The translations under genes and the position numbers were made by a program. Below are positions 10,858 through 21,188 of a stretch of DNA of 64,000 nucleotides, in pieces; position 1 is the first letter of the stretch, and each line of letters opens with the position of its first letter. Location of the stretch: the NCBI GenBank assembly GCA_030562195.1, contig CM060200.1, positions 15,500,001 to 15,564,000 of the forward strand, written 5' to 3'. The stretch comes from Nipponacmea schrenckii. Its lineage: Eukaryota > Mollusca > Gastropoda > Lottiidae. Below the pieces are notes generated by a model, which did not search any database, was not told where the DNA came from, and saw only the letters and a list, made by a program, of their open reading frames with translations.

Positions 10858-11358
10858 TTAGTCAGAAAATAAAGTAGGGCCATGTTGAAAAAACTGAGTG
10901 ATAGCCATGGGCCACCATAGAGCAGGTTGAATGAACTCATTCAAATGAGAAACCTTTTTCGAAAGGCCAAGACTTAAAGAACTATCCAATTGTTTTGAAA
11001 CTGCGCTGATATGGTGTAAGCATTGCAGAAGTTGGTAAAACATTCTAATAGAAGCTGCAGATGATTCTGATAGTTGAGATGGACGGTTTCTAGCATGATT
11101 CTGATGATTGTTTCTGCGGAAATGTTGTCCTTGATTATTCCTTCGTTGATTATTAAGCTGGGATGATCTATTATTATGTCTATGATGCGATTGTCTATCC
11201 ATCCTGCGGTATTGTCCTCTGTTATTATAGTAAGGCCTTTGACGGAAGGCCTGATCTTGCCAAGCATATGGTTTATAGGGGCGTGGGGGATAGCGATTTT
11301 GTTGATTTTGCTGCCAATGGTTGGGATTTGACCAGTAAAAATTTCCGTAGTAGCTCAT
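10858..11358 (-). CDS. Unrecognised basic Asn/Gln/Arg/His-rich protein, possibly retroelement-derived
   Basis: An uninterrupted minus-strand ORF. I start it at the internal Met (11356-11358), because the 51 codons before it are hydrophobic readings of AT-rich DNA. That gives 166 residues. Residues ~1-35 are Tyr/Pro/Trp-rich, and ~35-105 are an extremely polar, basic stretch full of Arg, Asn, Gln and His, which would suit RNA binding. Residues ~110-160 look helical, with a FYQLLQCLHHISAVSKQL core. I recall similar C-terminal parts in unnamed proteins associated with retroelements, but cannot name the family. No promoter is evident. A relic of a transposon ORF1 is possible. Confidence 0.4.
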   Translation of the reverse strand: MSYYGNFYWSNPNHWQQNQQNRYPPRPYKPYAWQDQAFRQRPYYNNRGQYRRMDRQSHHRHNNRSSQLNNQRRNNQGQHFRRNNHQNHARNRPSQLSESSAASIRMFYQLLQCLHHISAVSKQLDSSLSLGLSKKVSHLNEFIQPALWWPMAITQFFQHGPTLFSD

Positions 11359-11885
11359 AACGATCGGTTTCAAAATTAATAACAAGAATGCAAAAAATAA
11401 TAAGGGGAAGTAGGGGTAAATACCGTAACAAAAATAAAATACACAAAAATTTAATTGTGTATAGAAATTATGAAAAATGAAAACATACAACAAGACGAAA
11501 TAACAAAACAATAAAATTACTCCTCAAAACACAATTGCAATTTCGGACATTTTGCGGTCTATAACTAAAATAAAGATATTGTTAGAAATCTGACGACAAG
11601 CACATTGCAATAATTATATAATGAGATTAATTTGTAATGTATGGCTCAATGACCTCGGTGTGAATCGTTCAAATCCAAAGTCTTATTATCATCCTTGTAT
11701 TACCCTCTTTTAACACATGTCAATTATGGTAGCCATAAAAATCTCTTTTGCCAAATTTAACAATTTATAATTTTGTATTAATCTATCCATGTCATATATC
11801 GTTGACTAGAGAAAATCAAGTCCGTTTTTATTTTAAAATCCATATTGATGGGGAATATATAAAGAGTGAGTTAGATCCTCATTCG
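11359..11885. other. Intergenic/intronic DNA with short repeat echo
   Basis: AT-rich, no gene. The stretch at 11548-11592 (CGGTCTATAACTAAAATAAA followed by a GATATTGTTAGAAA-type run) matches 2050-2082, so at least that part is dispersed repeat. The remainder shows nothing I recognise. Confidence 0.5.
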
Positions 11886-13330
11886 AAAAAAAAGATAGCT
11901 TGCCAGGCAAGGTAACATACGCCCACTGGCAGCATTGAATTTGAAAAATAAATAGAGCAATGACTCAAAAACATTCACTAAATTGATTTTAAAGTCAAGG
12001 GCAAAAACTCCAAAACACCAAGTTTCATCAAAATCCATTGAAAATTGTAGCTTCTATTGAACCCACAATAAAATTTTGACTCAATCTTGCTAAGTCAAGG
12101 GCAATAACTAAAAAACTGTTAATCGAAAAATCTTCAAATTCGAACTTGTCCGTCGTCTTATCAATTCCAATGCTCACACCAACTTTCATTTAAATCCATT
12201 GAAAATTGTAGCTTCTATTTTGTCTGCAACAAATATAGAGACAGTGGCAATAACTCCAAAACTGTTTATCGCAAAATCGTCCAAATCGAACTTGACTGCC
12301 GTCTTATCAATTCCAATGTTCATACCAAGTTTCATTAAAATCCATAGATAATTAGCTTCAATAGTGTCTACAGAAAATGAATTTTTACGCAATTTTAATT
12401 AGTCAAGGGCAATTACTCATAAACTATTCATCAAAAATCGTGAAATTTGAATTTCGGATAAAAAATTGTAGCCTCTATCGTGGATACAACCCAAATTTGA
12501 CGTGTTTTTACTAAGTCAAGGGCAATAACTCAAAATCCGTTCTTTCGATAATTTCCGTTTTCGAACTTGACTAAGATATCATCAATATATACATGTATAC
12601 CAAGTTTCATTAAGATCGGATAAAAACTGTTGCTTCTATTGTGGATACAACCCAAATTTGACGCGTTTTAACTAAGTCAAAGGCAACAACTTAAAGGGAT
12701 AATAGGCGTTAGAATACACTCGTCCTACGGCTTATATTTGTGTTTCATATTGACTATTAGTTAAATAAGTATGCATCCCACACTTTACCAAATTTTAAAA
12801 AGCCACAATAAAAATATATTCGGAATTTAAAAAAAAGTGAGCCAGCGACGATTCCATTTAGTTTGAGAATAAAAGCGTCTGGTAAATCAACGCTAAAACA
12901 TCATTGTGGAATTTAACAGTAGGGGTCAAGGACGCGTGAAAACCCACATGTTAGAGTTACTTCCCTTTTTATTTACACGATTTGAAAATCGCTTCATTGA
13001 TGGCTCAAGCGTTTTATGATTAACTACTTTATGTTGGGGATTTATCGGATTTTAGAGGGATTTTGATGTATAGGTAAGTCCACTGATGGATATATCCTTA
13101 ATATATACAGGTATACCAAGTTTCATTAAGATTGGATAAAAACTGTAGCCTCTATCGTGGATACAACCCAAATTTGACGCATTTTTACTAATTCAAGGGC
13201 AATAACTCAAAAACCGTTCATGCAATAATTTCCATTTTTGAACTTGACCGAGATATCATCAATATATACCGACGGACGGTCGGACAGGGGCGACGGCAAT
13301 ATACGTCCACATTTCCATGTGGGCGTGTAA
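11886..13330 (-). mobile_element. Satellite-cored Helitron-like element, copy A
   Basis: Read on the minus strand. The 5' end (13266-13325) has the inverted motif CGCCCACATG/CATGTGGACGTAT and a CCGTCCGTC run. Then come ~155-160-bp tandem monomers, each carrying a GAGTTATTGCCCTTGACTTAG-like core. The 3' end is GTGGGCGTATGTTACC followed by the hairpin CTTGCC-T-GGCAAG (11898-11910). Terminal ATACGCCCAC/GTGGGCGTAT motifs, a short 3' hairpin and a tandem core match the general plan of non-autonomous Helentron-type elements described in molluscs. That assignment is inference. No Rep-helicase gene is present. Confidence 0.6.
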
Positions 13331-14089
13331 AAACACTAAAATTTGATTATGATTATGATATGATTATATATTATTGTCATGAGAACCAAATGGGCAATGA
13401 TAATTTGTAAAATTCAACTCTTTGCTTACGTTAGAGATTGTGATACAGACGTCCAAAGTTGACATAAATGTCAATTTCGAGATGCCTATAAAACCGGAAG
13501 TTAAAGTTTGTGAACCAATATAAGCATGGATGGCATAGGTCAAGGAGATTCTACATTAAAAATTTCAAGGTCAACGAAGGTCAAGGTCACTTAATATAGA
13601 CTTGAATTTTCAAAAAATTCAAACGGGAATAAAAGGAATTTAAATTCAAAATTCTGTTTCCAACAGTTTTTAGATAAAGTAACAAGGTTTTAATAGACAC
13701 CAAAATCATAAAAAATCAAATAAAATTTAGCCGACTCATTAAAATTTTGCTAAAATGAGCAACTCTGATGTACAAGCGCATACATGACTTTCACGTTATA
13801 TTTTATATTTTCTTAGGTGATTCAAATTAATTATGTTAGATAATTTGTACTGAATTTGTCTACACTTGTGAATTACACTGCAAGCAGGGTGACCATAGGT
13901 AATTCGAAAAACCGGAATTCCCCACGCACAAACCGGAAATGATTCAAAAGTTTTGATGAAATATGTTGTGGCATTCTCTCTATATCCTGTAAATTTCCGA
14001 TCGATCCGATAATTAGCGCCCGAGTTGAAAATTTTGCTTTTTTTATGAAAAATTTTTTGTGTACAAAAATTTTAATTTTACAATTTTTA
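13331..14089 (+). repeat. Fragments of the dispersed unit
   Basis: A decayed partial copy. It has AAAACCGGAAGTTAAAG (13490-13506), an AAGGTCAACGAAGGTCAAGGTCAC array (13564-13590) and AACCGGAAATGATTC (13930-13944). No gene. Confidence 0.55.
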
Positions 14090-15056
14090 TACACATAAAT
14101 GTGGGCGTATATTGTAGTCGCCCCTGTCTGTCTGTCTGTCCACAATTGTTGTGAACACGATAGAGACCACATTTCTTGACGGATTTTGACCAAATTTGGT
14201 GAGTGTGTTTGTTATAACCCAAGAAAGAAGCCTATTGAAAATCAGACCAATCGAAAAATATTCAATGAGTTATTGCCCTTGTTTTTGAAAATTTGTTGTG
14301 AACACGATTAAGAGTGTGTTTCTTGATGGATTTTGATGGAATTTGGTGTGATTGCTTGTTATTACTTAAGGATGAAGCCTATTGAAAATCAGACAAATCG
14401 AAAAATAAATTGATGAGTTATTGCCCTTGTTCTTGAAAACAAGAGAGATGGTTTCTGGATGGATTTTGACCAATTTCGGTGTGTGTGTGTTTGTAATCAT
14501 CCAAGGATGAAGCCTTCTGCCCGCCTGTCTGTCCGTCTGTCTGTCTGTCCGTCTGCCTGTCCACAATTGTTGTGAACACGATAGATACCACATTTCTTGA
14601 TGGTTTTTAATGAAACTTGGAATGAGTCTTTGAAATGACACAAGGATGAAGCCTATCGAAAATGAAACCAATCGAAAAATATTTACTATGAGTTATTGCC
14701 CTTGTCCTAAAATTCCTTGTAAACACAATAGGGAGCCGGGTTCGTGATGGAATTTGATGAAACTTGGTGTGAGTGTTTGTTATAACTCGAGAATAGACCC
14801 TATTGAAAATCAGACTAATCAAAAAATATTTATTGAGTTATTGCCCTTGTTCTTTAAAACGTGTTCACTTTATCAGCCTCTGATTATTTGTAGACTTGAT
14901 AGAGATCTGGTGTCTTGATAGATTTTGACAAACCATGATTTGAGCCTTTTACATTTAAAATATTGTATTTACTGATACCTCTTGTCCACCGCCCGAATAA
15001 CTAAGGCTGCCAATGGTGGGCGTATTACGATGGGCCATCGCTATTTTTATTTATTC
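14090..15056 (+). mobile_element. Satellite-cored Helitron-like element, copy B
   Basis: The 5' motif ACATAAATGTGGGCGTATATTG (14093-14114) leads into GTAGTCGCCCCTGTCTGTC. It is followed by ~150-bp monomers built around GAACACGATAGAGACCACAT and GAGTTATTGCCC. A second internal CTGTCTGTC microsatellite lies at 14519-14560. The 3' end reads AATGGTGGGCGTATTACGATGGGCCATCG, whose last part is a hairpin with 6-bp arms CGATGG/CCATCG around one G. It is closely similar to copy C but lacks part of the last monomer. Confidence 0.6.
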
Positions 15057-16179
15057 CATCCGATAAATCTTGTTACAAAAAAAAATTCAAAAGGAATCTC
15101 GAGGTAAGTCGGTCCGTAAATAAGATCTACAGCTTCAAAACAAATTTTGTCCACATTATGTAATAAGTCCCTTCCAGGTAACCAAAACTTTCATGTTAGA
15201 TATTCATTTTTGATTCCAGCCCACTTTAAGATCTATGATCAAAACGGATATATTCTATTATTTTCGATTTAAGCTAGCGAGCTTCCCGAAAAAAAATAGA
15301 TTGCATAACAAAGCTTGTCAATCGATTGAAATCAATTGTCACGCAATGATAACGTTTAAGAGATAAAGTATTAAAGGCCTGTGTCCACATTCGCGTTTTC
15401 AGGAGCGTTTTCACGCCACGTAATACGCGTCGGAAAATGCCTGAAATGACTCTGCATAATACGCTGCGTTGTACTATGTCCACATTAGCGTACTCGGAGG
15501 CGTAATTTGGGGCGTTATTGTAGGCGTAATTACTAGAGAGGAAGACAACATGGCGAATGAATAGGAAAGTGACATTGAATTCATAGCACCAAACCAAAAA
15601 GAAATTGACGTCAACGCTTTCTTATATTTAGTATGCCTTCTTAAGTTATCATTATTATTGTGAATAATGCCCTGTTGTTCTGCATACGGGTGCACCAACT
15701 GAATGGATAGAGATAGACGATATTCAATCACTTTTCATACGTAAATTGTTTTTATTCTTTTTTTAAGATCGTGAATCAAGAACTAGGCTAGATCTAGATT
15801 GGCCTAATCACCTACAAAAGAGCCTACATGAAATAAAAAACAAGATATCGTTTAGTTATAGACTAACTTTTGCCAAATCGGAAAATCCTGAGGCGATTCG
15901 ACTGCCCATGTAAAAGTTTACATATTGTTCTATGGAACATAATATTTAGGCTCAAACATGTCTGTCCTTACGGATGGATTTTTTAGTAGACAATCAATCC
16001 AATTTTATTTCATTTATAGGTTTCCCAGGGACGAGAGCTTGAAAAGTCAATAGATATGAGCATTACAGCGAAATAATTTTGCACCATCAAAGTTAGCCAT
16101 TGTTTGTTCCCAACGTTTAAAAAAGAAGACTTTGATCGAACATCACAGTCATACATGTGTATAGGTCATGAAAAAAATC
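15057..16179. other. Non-coding sequence with GCGTA-rich patch
   Basis: No convincing gene. From 15365 to 15560 the composition changes sharply: GC-richer, with GTGTCCACATTCGCGT (15381-15396) and a related GTCCACATTAGCGT (15477-15490), and many GCGTA motifs. It could be the end of a DNA transposon, but I cannot pair a second terminus. The rest is AT-rich. Confidence 0.4.
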
Positions 16180-16309
16180 GGGAGATTTGCCTTGAAAAAT
16201 CGTGAGATTTCAAAGCGTGTAAATTTGGGAACAACCTTATATCCATGTTTTTAAATTTCACGAATATACCACGCTTTGAAATCTCTCGATTTTTCAAGGC
16301 AAATCTCCC
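16180..16309. repeat. Long hairpin, 40-bp arms
   Basis: The left arm 16180-16219 and right arm 16270-16309 are reverse complements over 40 bp with one mismatch (GTGAG against GAGAG), around a 50-nt loop. The flanks carry a direct repeat (ATACATGTGTATAGGTCATG and ATACATGTGAACAGGTCATG, 16152-16171 and 16310-16329). A transcript would form a strong stem. It may be a small foldback element. A small-RNA source is possible but not shown. Confidence 0.7.
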
Positions 16310-16399
16310 ATACATGTGAACAGGTCATGAGATTTTACTTCAATCGATGTTCATAAATCTCAGGTAAATAAATCATTTGCAATATCTCCCGTATTCATA

Positions 16400-17205
16400 C
16401 AATTTTGGGAAAATGTAAAATAGGAAAAATAATTGAAATTCCACAGGAAGAATATTTTCCTATAAATGTTAATCATATGGTTGAATTTGCCTTAACAATT
16501 ATTATAGGATATCTTGGTTATAAAGATAACGACAATCGCATACATCAGATTGATAGAGATAGAGACATTGGCTTGACAGAAATACAGCTAATTTGATTCT
16601 TAAAAATGACCAAGGAAGAATTACAAGATGTCATGTCAGTTTGAAGAAGAATTCAATCAGCACAAAAAGTTAAGGAAATGTTAGTGTAGGATAGACACTA
16701 CTTTTAAAACTAAAAGTGTTATATCAGCTTGTCTGATAACAACAGCAACCACTGTCACGACAAGTATTTTACGAGCTCTGACAGCGATTCAAACATCATC
16801 ATGTGGTTTGATTACTATTGGGTTTACCTCTAAAAAGAAATTATATTTAATACGAACATATTTGGATAATTTATTCATCTTTTTCGAAAGAAGTAAATCT
16901 GACAAAATAATCACCGTCAATATGAATTTATCTTTCTTTAAATGTTGCAATGATTGGAAGAGTTGTCGATAATATGAGTGAAAAATCAGATAGTTCAGAT
17001 TGGTATTTTACTGGTCATATAATATATCGTACAGACAATTTCAAACTAATCAAAAGATCAAACGTAGGAAAAGGAACTCAACTGCTCTTTACAATCAAAG
17101 AATACGTTTGAGAATATTGTAATATTCCAACTGACGGAGCGTGTTTTATTAAATGTGTAAATTATGTTTAAAAACGTGATTTGACAAAAGAATTCGATGA
17201 TTTTT
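16400..17205 (+). pseudogene. Relict of a large ORF resembling the N-terminal part of Maverick/Polinton-type DNA polymerase B
   Basis: Coding-like sequence persists in all three + frames with several stops and shifts. Readable blocks are: an EIPQEEYFPINVN-type block (16435-16475); an IIGYLGYKDNDNRIHQI block (16501-16552); an RDRDI block (16556-16570); and, after frame changes, a PTDGACFIKCVNYV block (17129-17170). From family knowledge this order resembles the poorly characterised region preceding the exonuclease domain in protein-primed polymerases of Maverick/Polinton and related elements. The exonuclease and polymerase motifs are not present. Copy C of the satellite-cored element cuts it at 17205. 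Assignment is tentative. Confidence 0.35.
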
Positions 17206-18195
17206 ATACGCCCACACATAAATGTGGGCGTATATTGTAGTCGCCCCTGTCCGTCTGTCTGTCTGGCTGTCTGTCCGTCTGGCCAAATTTGGTGAGTGTG
17301 TTTGTTATAACCCAAGGAAAAAGCCTATTGAAAATCAGACCAATCGAAAAATATTCAATGAGTTATTGCCCTTGTTTTTTAAAATTTGGATTTTGATGAA
17401 ATTTGGCGTGATTGCTTATTATTACTTAAGGATGAAGCCTATTGAAAATCAGACAAATCGAAAAATAAATTGATGAGTTATTGCCCTTATTCTTGAAAAC
17501 ACATTCATTTTGCATTCAAAAATGTGTTGTGGACATGATAGAGAGATGGTTTCTGGATGGATTTTGACCAATTTCGGTGTGTGTGTTTGTAATCATCCAA
17601 GGATGAAACCTTCTGCCCGCCTATCTGTCTGTCTGTCTGTCCGTCCGTCTGCCTGTCCGTCTGCCTGTCCACAATTGTTGTGAACACGATAGAGATCACA
17701 TTTCTTGATGGATTTTAACGAAACTTGGAATGAGTTTTTGTAATGACCCAAGGATGAAGCCTATCGAAAATGAAACCAATCGAAAAATATTTACTATGAG
17801 TTATTGCCCTTGTCCTAAAATTCCTTGTGAACACGATAGAGAGCCGGGTTCTTGATGGAAGTTGATGAAACTTGGTGTAAGTGTTTGTTATAACTCGAGG
17901 ATAGACCCTATTGAAAATCAGACTAATCAAAAAATATTTATTGAGTTATTGCCCTTGTTCTTTAAAACTTGTTCATTTTATCAGCCTCTGATTCTTTGTA
18001 GACTTGATAGAGATCTGTTTTCTTGATAGATTTTGACAAAGCATGATTTGAGCCTTTTGAATTACCCAAAGAAGAAACCGATTGCAAATTTAGCTTACCG
18101 AAAAATATTTACTTTGAGTTATTGACTTTGTCCACCGCCCGAATAACTAAGGCTGCCAATGGTGGGCGTATTACGATGGGCCTTCGCTATTTTCC
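17205..18195 (+). mobile_element. Satellite-cored Helitron-like element, copy C
   Basis: It begins with the perfect terminal inverted motif ATACGCCCACA (17206-17216) and TGTGGGCGTAT (17222-17232). Then come GTAGTCGCCCCTGTCCGTCTG, five or so ~150-bp monomers with an internal CTGTCTGTC/CCGTCTGC tract (17625-17670), and a 3' end AATGGTGGGCGTATTACGATGGGCC (18160-18183). Large stretches are nearly identical to copy B, with the same monomer order and the same internal microsatellite, so B and C share a recent source. Confidence 0.65.
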
Positions 18196-19440
18196 TTTAT
18201 CTCCGGTTGAAATTTTTCAGTAATAGTCAAAACTTTTAAAGGTCATATTTCGCCATATTGACCTTTGGTGACCTTGTGACCTGAACAAAAGTTATTGCCC
18301 TTGATTATATCTGCCCAATGGCATCTTCACTTTTGTTGTCCGATGCTTACTTCGGGTTTTGCAGCCAATTGAAAATCACGAATTTTAACTTTAAAAAGCT
18401 CTATCACGTGACATAATTTACATAGGACAGAATTTCTTACATATTCCTTTTACGCTTTATCTCATCTTTCTATTATTATCACACTTGTTACTCTAATCGA
18501 AATTGCGCGTTTAAAAAATTTCAAAATTTTGTAATTTCTTCTATACTAACTGTTCGTGTTTTTCTTTAAATCGAAAAAGGGTCTCGGGGGATAATTCGAT
18601 TTGTATTATTTTGATGTATATAGAATCTATAAGCGATTGCCGAAATATATATGGAAACCGTTGTTTGAAATTTTGATTTTGATTTTTTTACGATTAAGAT
18701 TTTTAAAAACTTTGAAGGATCGTATATTGTGACGTTGACCTTTGGCGATCTCTTGACCTGTACAAATATGATAGCTCTCGAGAAGTTCTATCCAATGATA
18801 TATTGAACTTTATTGTAAGATTTATACTTTAGGTTTTATCGGCATTTACAATTTGCGATTTTTTGCTATAAAACGGTCTGTTCAATGTACGTTGTTTTTG
18901 GGCGATCAACAAGATATGAGTTTCAGCGATCCAAATTTATTTCTTAGTTTAATCGTTCTACATCCAGTTAAAATGATTCTAAGTTATTATATATCTTAGA
19001 TAAAGGGGATTATTGTGTATTTCTCGTTGTTGGCGATGTATGATATGGCATATTGCAACCTTTAGAATTTTACATTATTTCTCTAAAGCAGCAATAATGT
19101 ACAGTTGAGTGGAATAGTGGCCTAAGAGACGCAACTCTATAAAATACACTCAAAAAAATGTAAAGCCGCGCTGTTAATTTGATGTCTCCTTGGCCTTTAC
19201 CTTGGCAACTGGCCACAGATTGTAGGATCTAATGCTCTTACTACCTTAATTAAGATAGATGTTAAATAATAAACAGATTAAAAATATTAACGATCTGGAA
19301 AGTTAATGAAATCCGAAATCAATTTATAATCTCAAATAAGGTGTTATGTCCCTTAGACTACGAATTGTCTTATTTATTTATTTTTTTTTTTTTTTGACGT
19401 TTTGTAAAACACCTTTCTCAACGTCTAAGACAAACGATGC
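18196..19440 (-). repeat. Dispersed unit, inverted copy
   Basis: A reverse-orientation copy of the ~2.2-kb unit, truncated. It has TGACCTTTGGTGACCTTGTGACC (18259-18281) and a second TTGACCTTTGGCGATC array (18736-18751), TATCACGTGACATAATTTA (18402-18420), the TTTCTTTAAATCGAAAAAGGGTCTCG block, and the ACTCTATAAAATACACTC block (19134-19151). No gene. Confidence 0.7.
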
Positions 19441-21021
19441 AAAAACATAATAGCAATTTCTGAATGTTTTATGCTGCATTCCCATAATGCAACGTACTGC
19501 TTTAGTTTGGGAGATAATATATGTGCATTTTAAGAAGTACTACCTCTTTAAATCGTTCTTTTACCCTTTTCCCTAAATCTCTATTCCCTTCTGGCATATG
19601 TTGTTTTGATCTCAGTTTGTGACTCTAATATAATCTTTGACAAAGGTATTATAGCTAAAATAAAAAAATGAAAATTTTAAAGCAAAATTGGTATTAAGGG
19701 AAACGGATCTCCATCAATTCTTTGAAAAATGTAATAAAAGACACAAATATTTTACAGTTTGTGAGATATTATAATTTTTCTTCAGGGGTTATTCAAAAAG
19801 AATTAAATTCAAGGTAGACAACTACATATTTTTACCTGTGATTTTTACCAGATATTTTTTTCAAAATGTATAAAGGGGAATAACTGTGTAAATTGATGTT
19901 GAGAAATCTATAGTCAGTTTCACTTAAGTAATTGACCCGTTTCTAGACTTGGAATTAATTGATTTGAATATTATTGACCTATTTCTAGACTTGGAATTAA
20001 TTGATTTGAATATTAAAGGTAAAAAAACAATTCCAATTGTCAAAGGATCTTTAACATGCAGAGCCTCAGTGATAATGCTGGAGTAGACTCTGAGAAAAAA
20101 ATTGTTTAGCTCAAAAGTAGATCTTGAAATACAAATATGGGGATTTCACCGAAAAGGGAGCATGTCAACTTACCAACAAAAAAGTTTTAAATAAATAAAT
20201 AATCAAGTAGGCTGGTTATATCTAACTCTAAAGGTAATACACAAGCAAGACAATACAGTAGCCAAGACTGAAAACTCCATTAATCAATCTATAATTGTTA
20301 TAAGTTAGCCATTGTCAGAGCTTGATCCACCACAACTTTATTATATTTAATCAATTGTAGGGTAATGCAGGGTAAAGTAGGGGAGGGGAGGGGAGGTGAA
20401 GGACTGCTTGTTTATTTGTAATTTTATTTCATTCACTATTCTTTTTTTTTAATCCAGTATATTAAGACCTAGCAGACGAACTGTTGGCCGATAAAAGAAA
20501 CGGACTAAATCGGAAGGGAGATAACTCCTCTTATATCATACCCCAAATTTCACAGAGTTTTTTTTTTTAAAAAATCATCGGCAGTGAACGGCTGCGTTTA
20601 TTGAGTTGAATTTTTTTACACATGAAGATCGAATAATAAACTAACTTTTCATGCATAGGGCGTATATGCAGCGACATGTCCGTATACCCCAAATAAAAAT
20701 TATTTTCGATGATATTACCTTCATTGCCTATAACATTTTTGCCTGTATAAATAATAATAATAATCCAGAGAAAACCACACACATCAAAATATAATCAAAT
20801 ACTTACCTTACTTACATATATATTTAATTACATCAATGCCAAAGACAGACAGTACATCATTTACACGTATCCATTTTTTTAAGAGATGTGGGGTTTCTAT
20901 CGATAAACAAACAAATAAAGTCACGTGACCAATTGCAAGTTTTTACTTTTAGAGTTATTCCCCTTAGCAGAAGTCAATGGTAAAGTAGAATACCTTAGAC
21001 ATTCTTATTTTCTTATTTTAG
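19441..21021 (+). other. Intron sequence upstream of the EIF2B3 exon
   Basis: No coding exon seen. The segment contains a ~46-bp near-perfect tandem duplication with GACTTGGAATTAATTGATTT (from about 19930 and 19977) and a G-rich run (20358-20397). It ends in the T-rich polypyrimidine tract and AG that form the splice acceptor at 21020-21021. Confidence 0.5.
20358..20397 (+). other. Potential G-quadruplex
   Basis: GGG-TAAAGTA-GGGG-A-GGGG-A-GGGG gives four G-tracts with loops of 7, 1 and 1 nt, matching the usual G3+N1-7 rule, on the coding strand of the EIF2B3 intron. It lies ~650 bp upstream of the exon. This is a prediction only. Confidence 0.5.
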
Positions 21022-21170
21022 ATTGGAGGTGACTGTATAGTAGGTGAAGATGTACAGATAGGTGAGAAAGTGTCTATTAAAAAAAGTATCATTGGTAAAA
21101 ATTGTGTGATTGGTGATAAAGTCAAGTTAGCAGGATCTTTAATTATGGACAATGCTAGGATTGACGAAAG
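21022..21170 (+). CDS. EIF2B3: EIF2B3 (eIF2B gamma) internal coding exon
   Basis: An open 149-nt exon bounded by TTATTTTAG and AG|GTAGTC. It encodes left-handed beta-helix hexapeptide repeats: IGGDCIVGEDVQIGEK, VSIKKSIIGKNCVIGDK and VKLAGSLIMDNARIDE. This matches the C-terminal domain of the gamma subunit of eIF2B, the nucleotide-exchange factor that recharges eIF2 with GTP in cytosolic translation initiation. The exon starts on a codon boundary and ends two bases into a codon. The next exon at 50196 completes it (Ser) and continues with the family's conserved NIQGS motif. Earlier exons must lie before the window or be hidden. Gene identity is firm; exact borders are very likely. Confidence 0.93.
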
Positions 21171-21188
21171 GTAGTCTTAATTTTGATT

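Noticed and set aside
15274..15731. Possible transposase ORFs on the minus strand
   Set aside because: Two overlapping short frames with no recognisable catalytic motif. The composition only reflects a GCGTA-rich patch.
16180..16309. Pre-microRNA gene call
   Set aside because: The stem is long and nearly perfect with a 50-nt loop and no sign of a conserved mature sequence. It is reported as a hairpin only.
1..21021. An upstream EIF2B3 exon in this interval
   Set aside because: I looked for + strand beta-helix or nucleotidyltransferase coding flanked by AG/GT and saw none. A very short exon could still be missed by eye.
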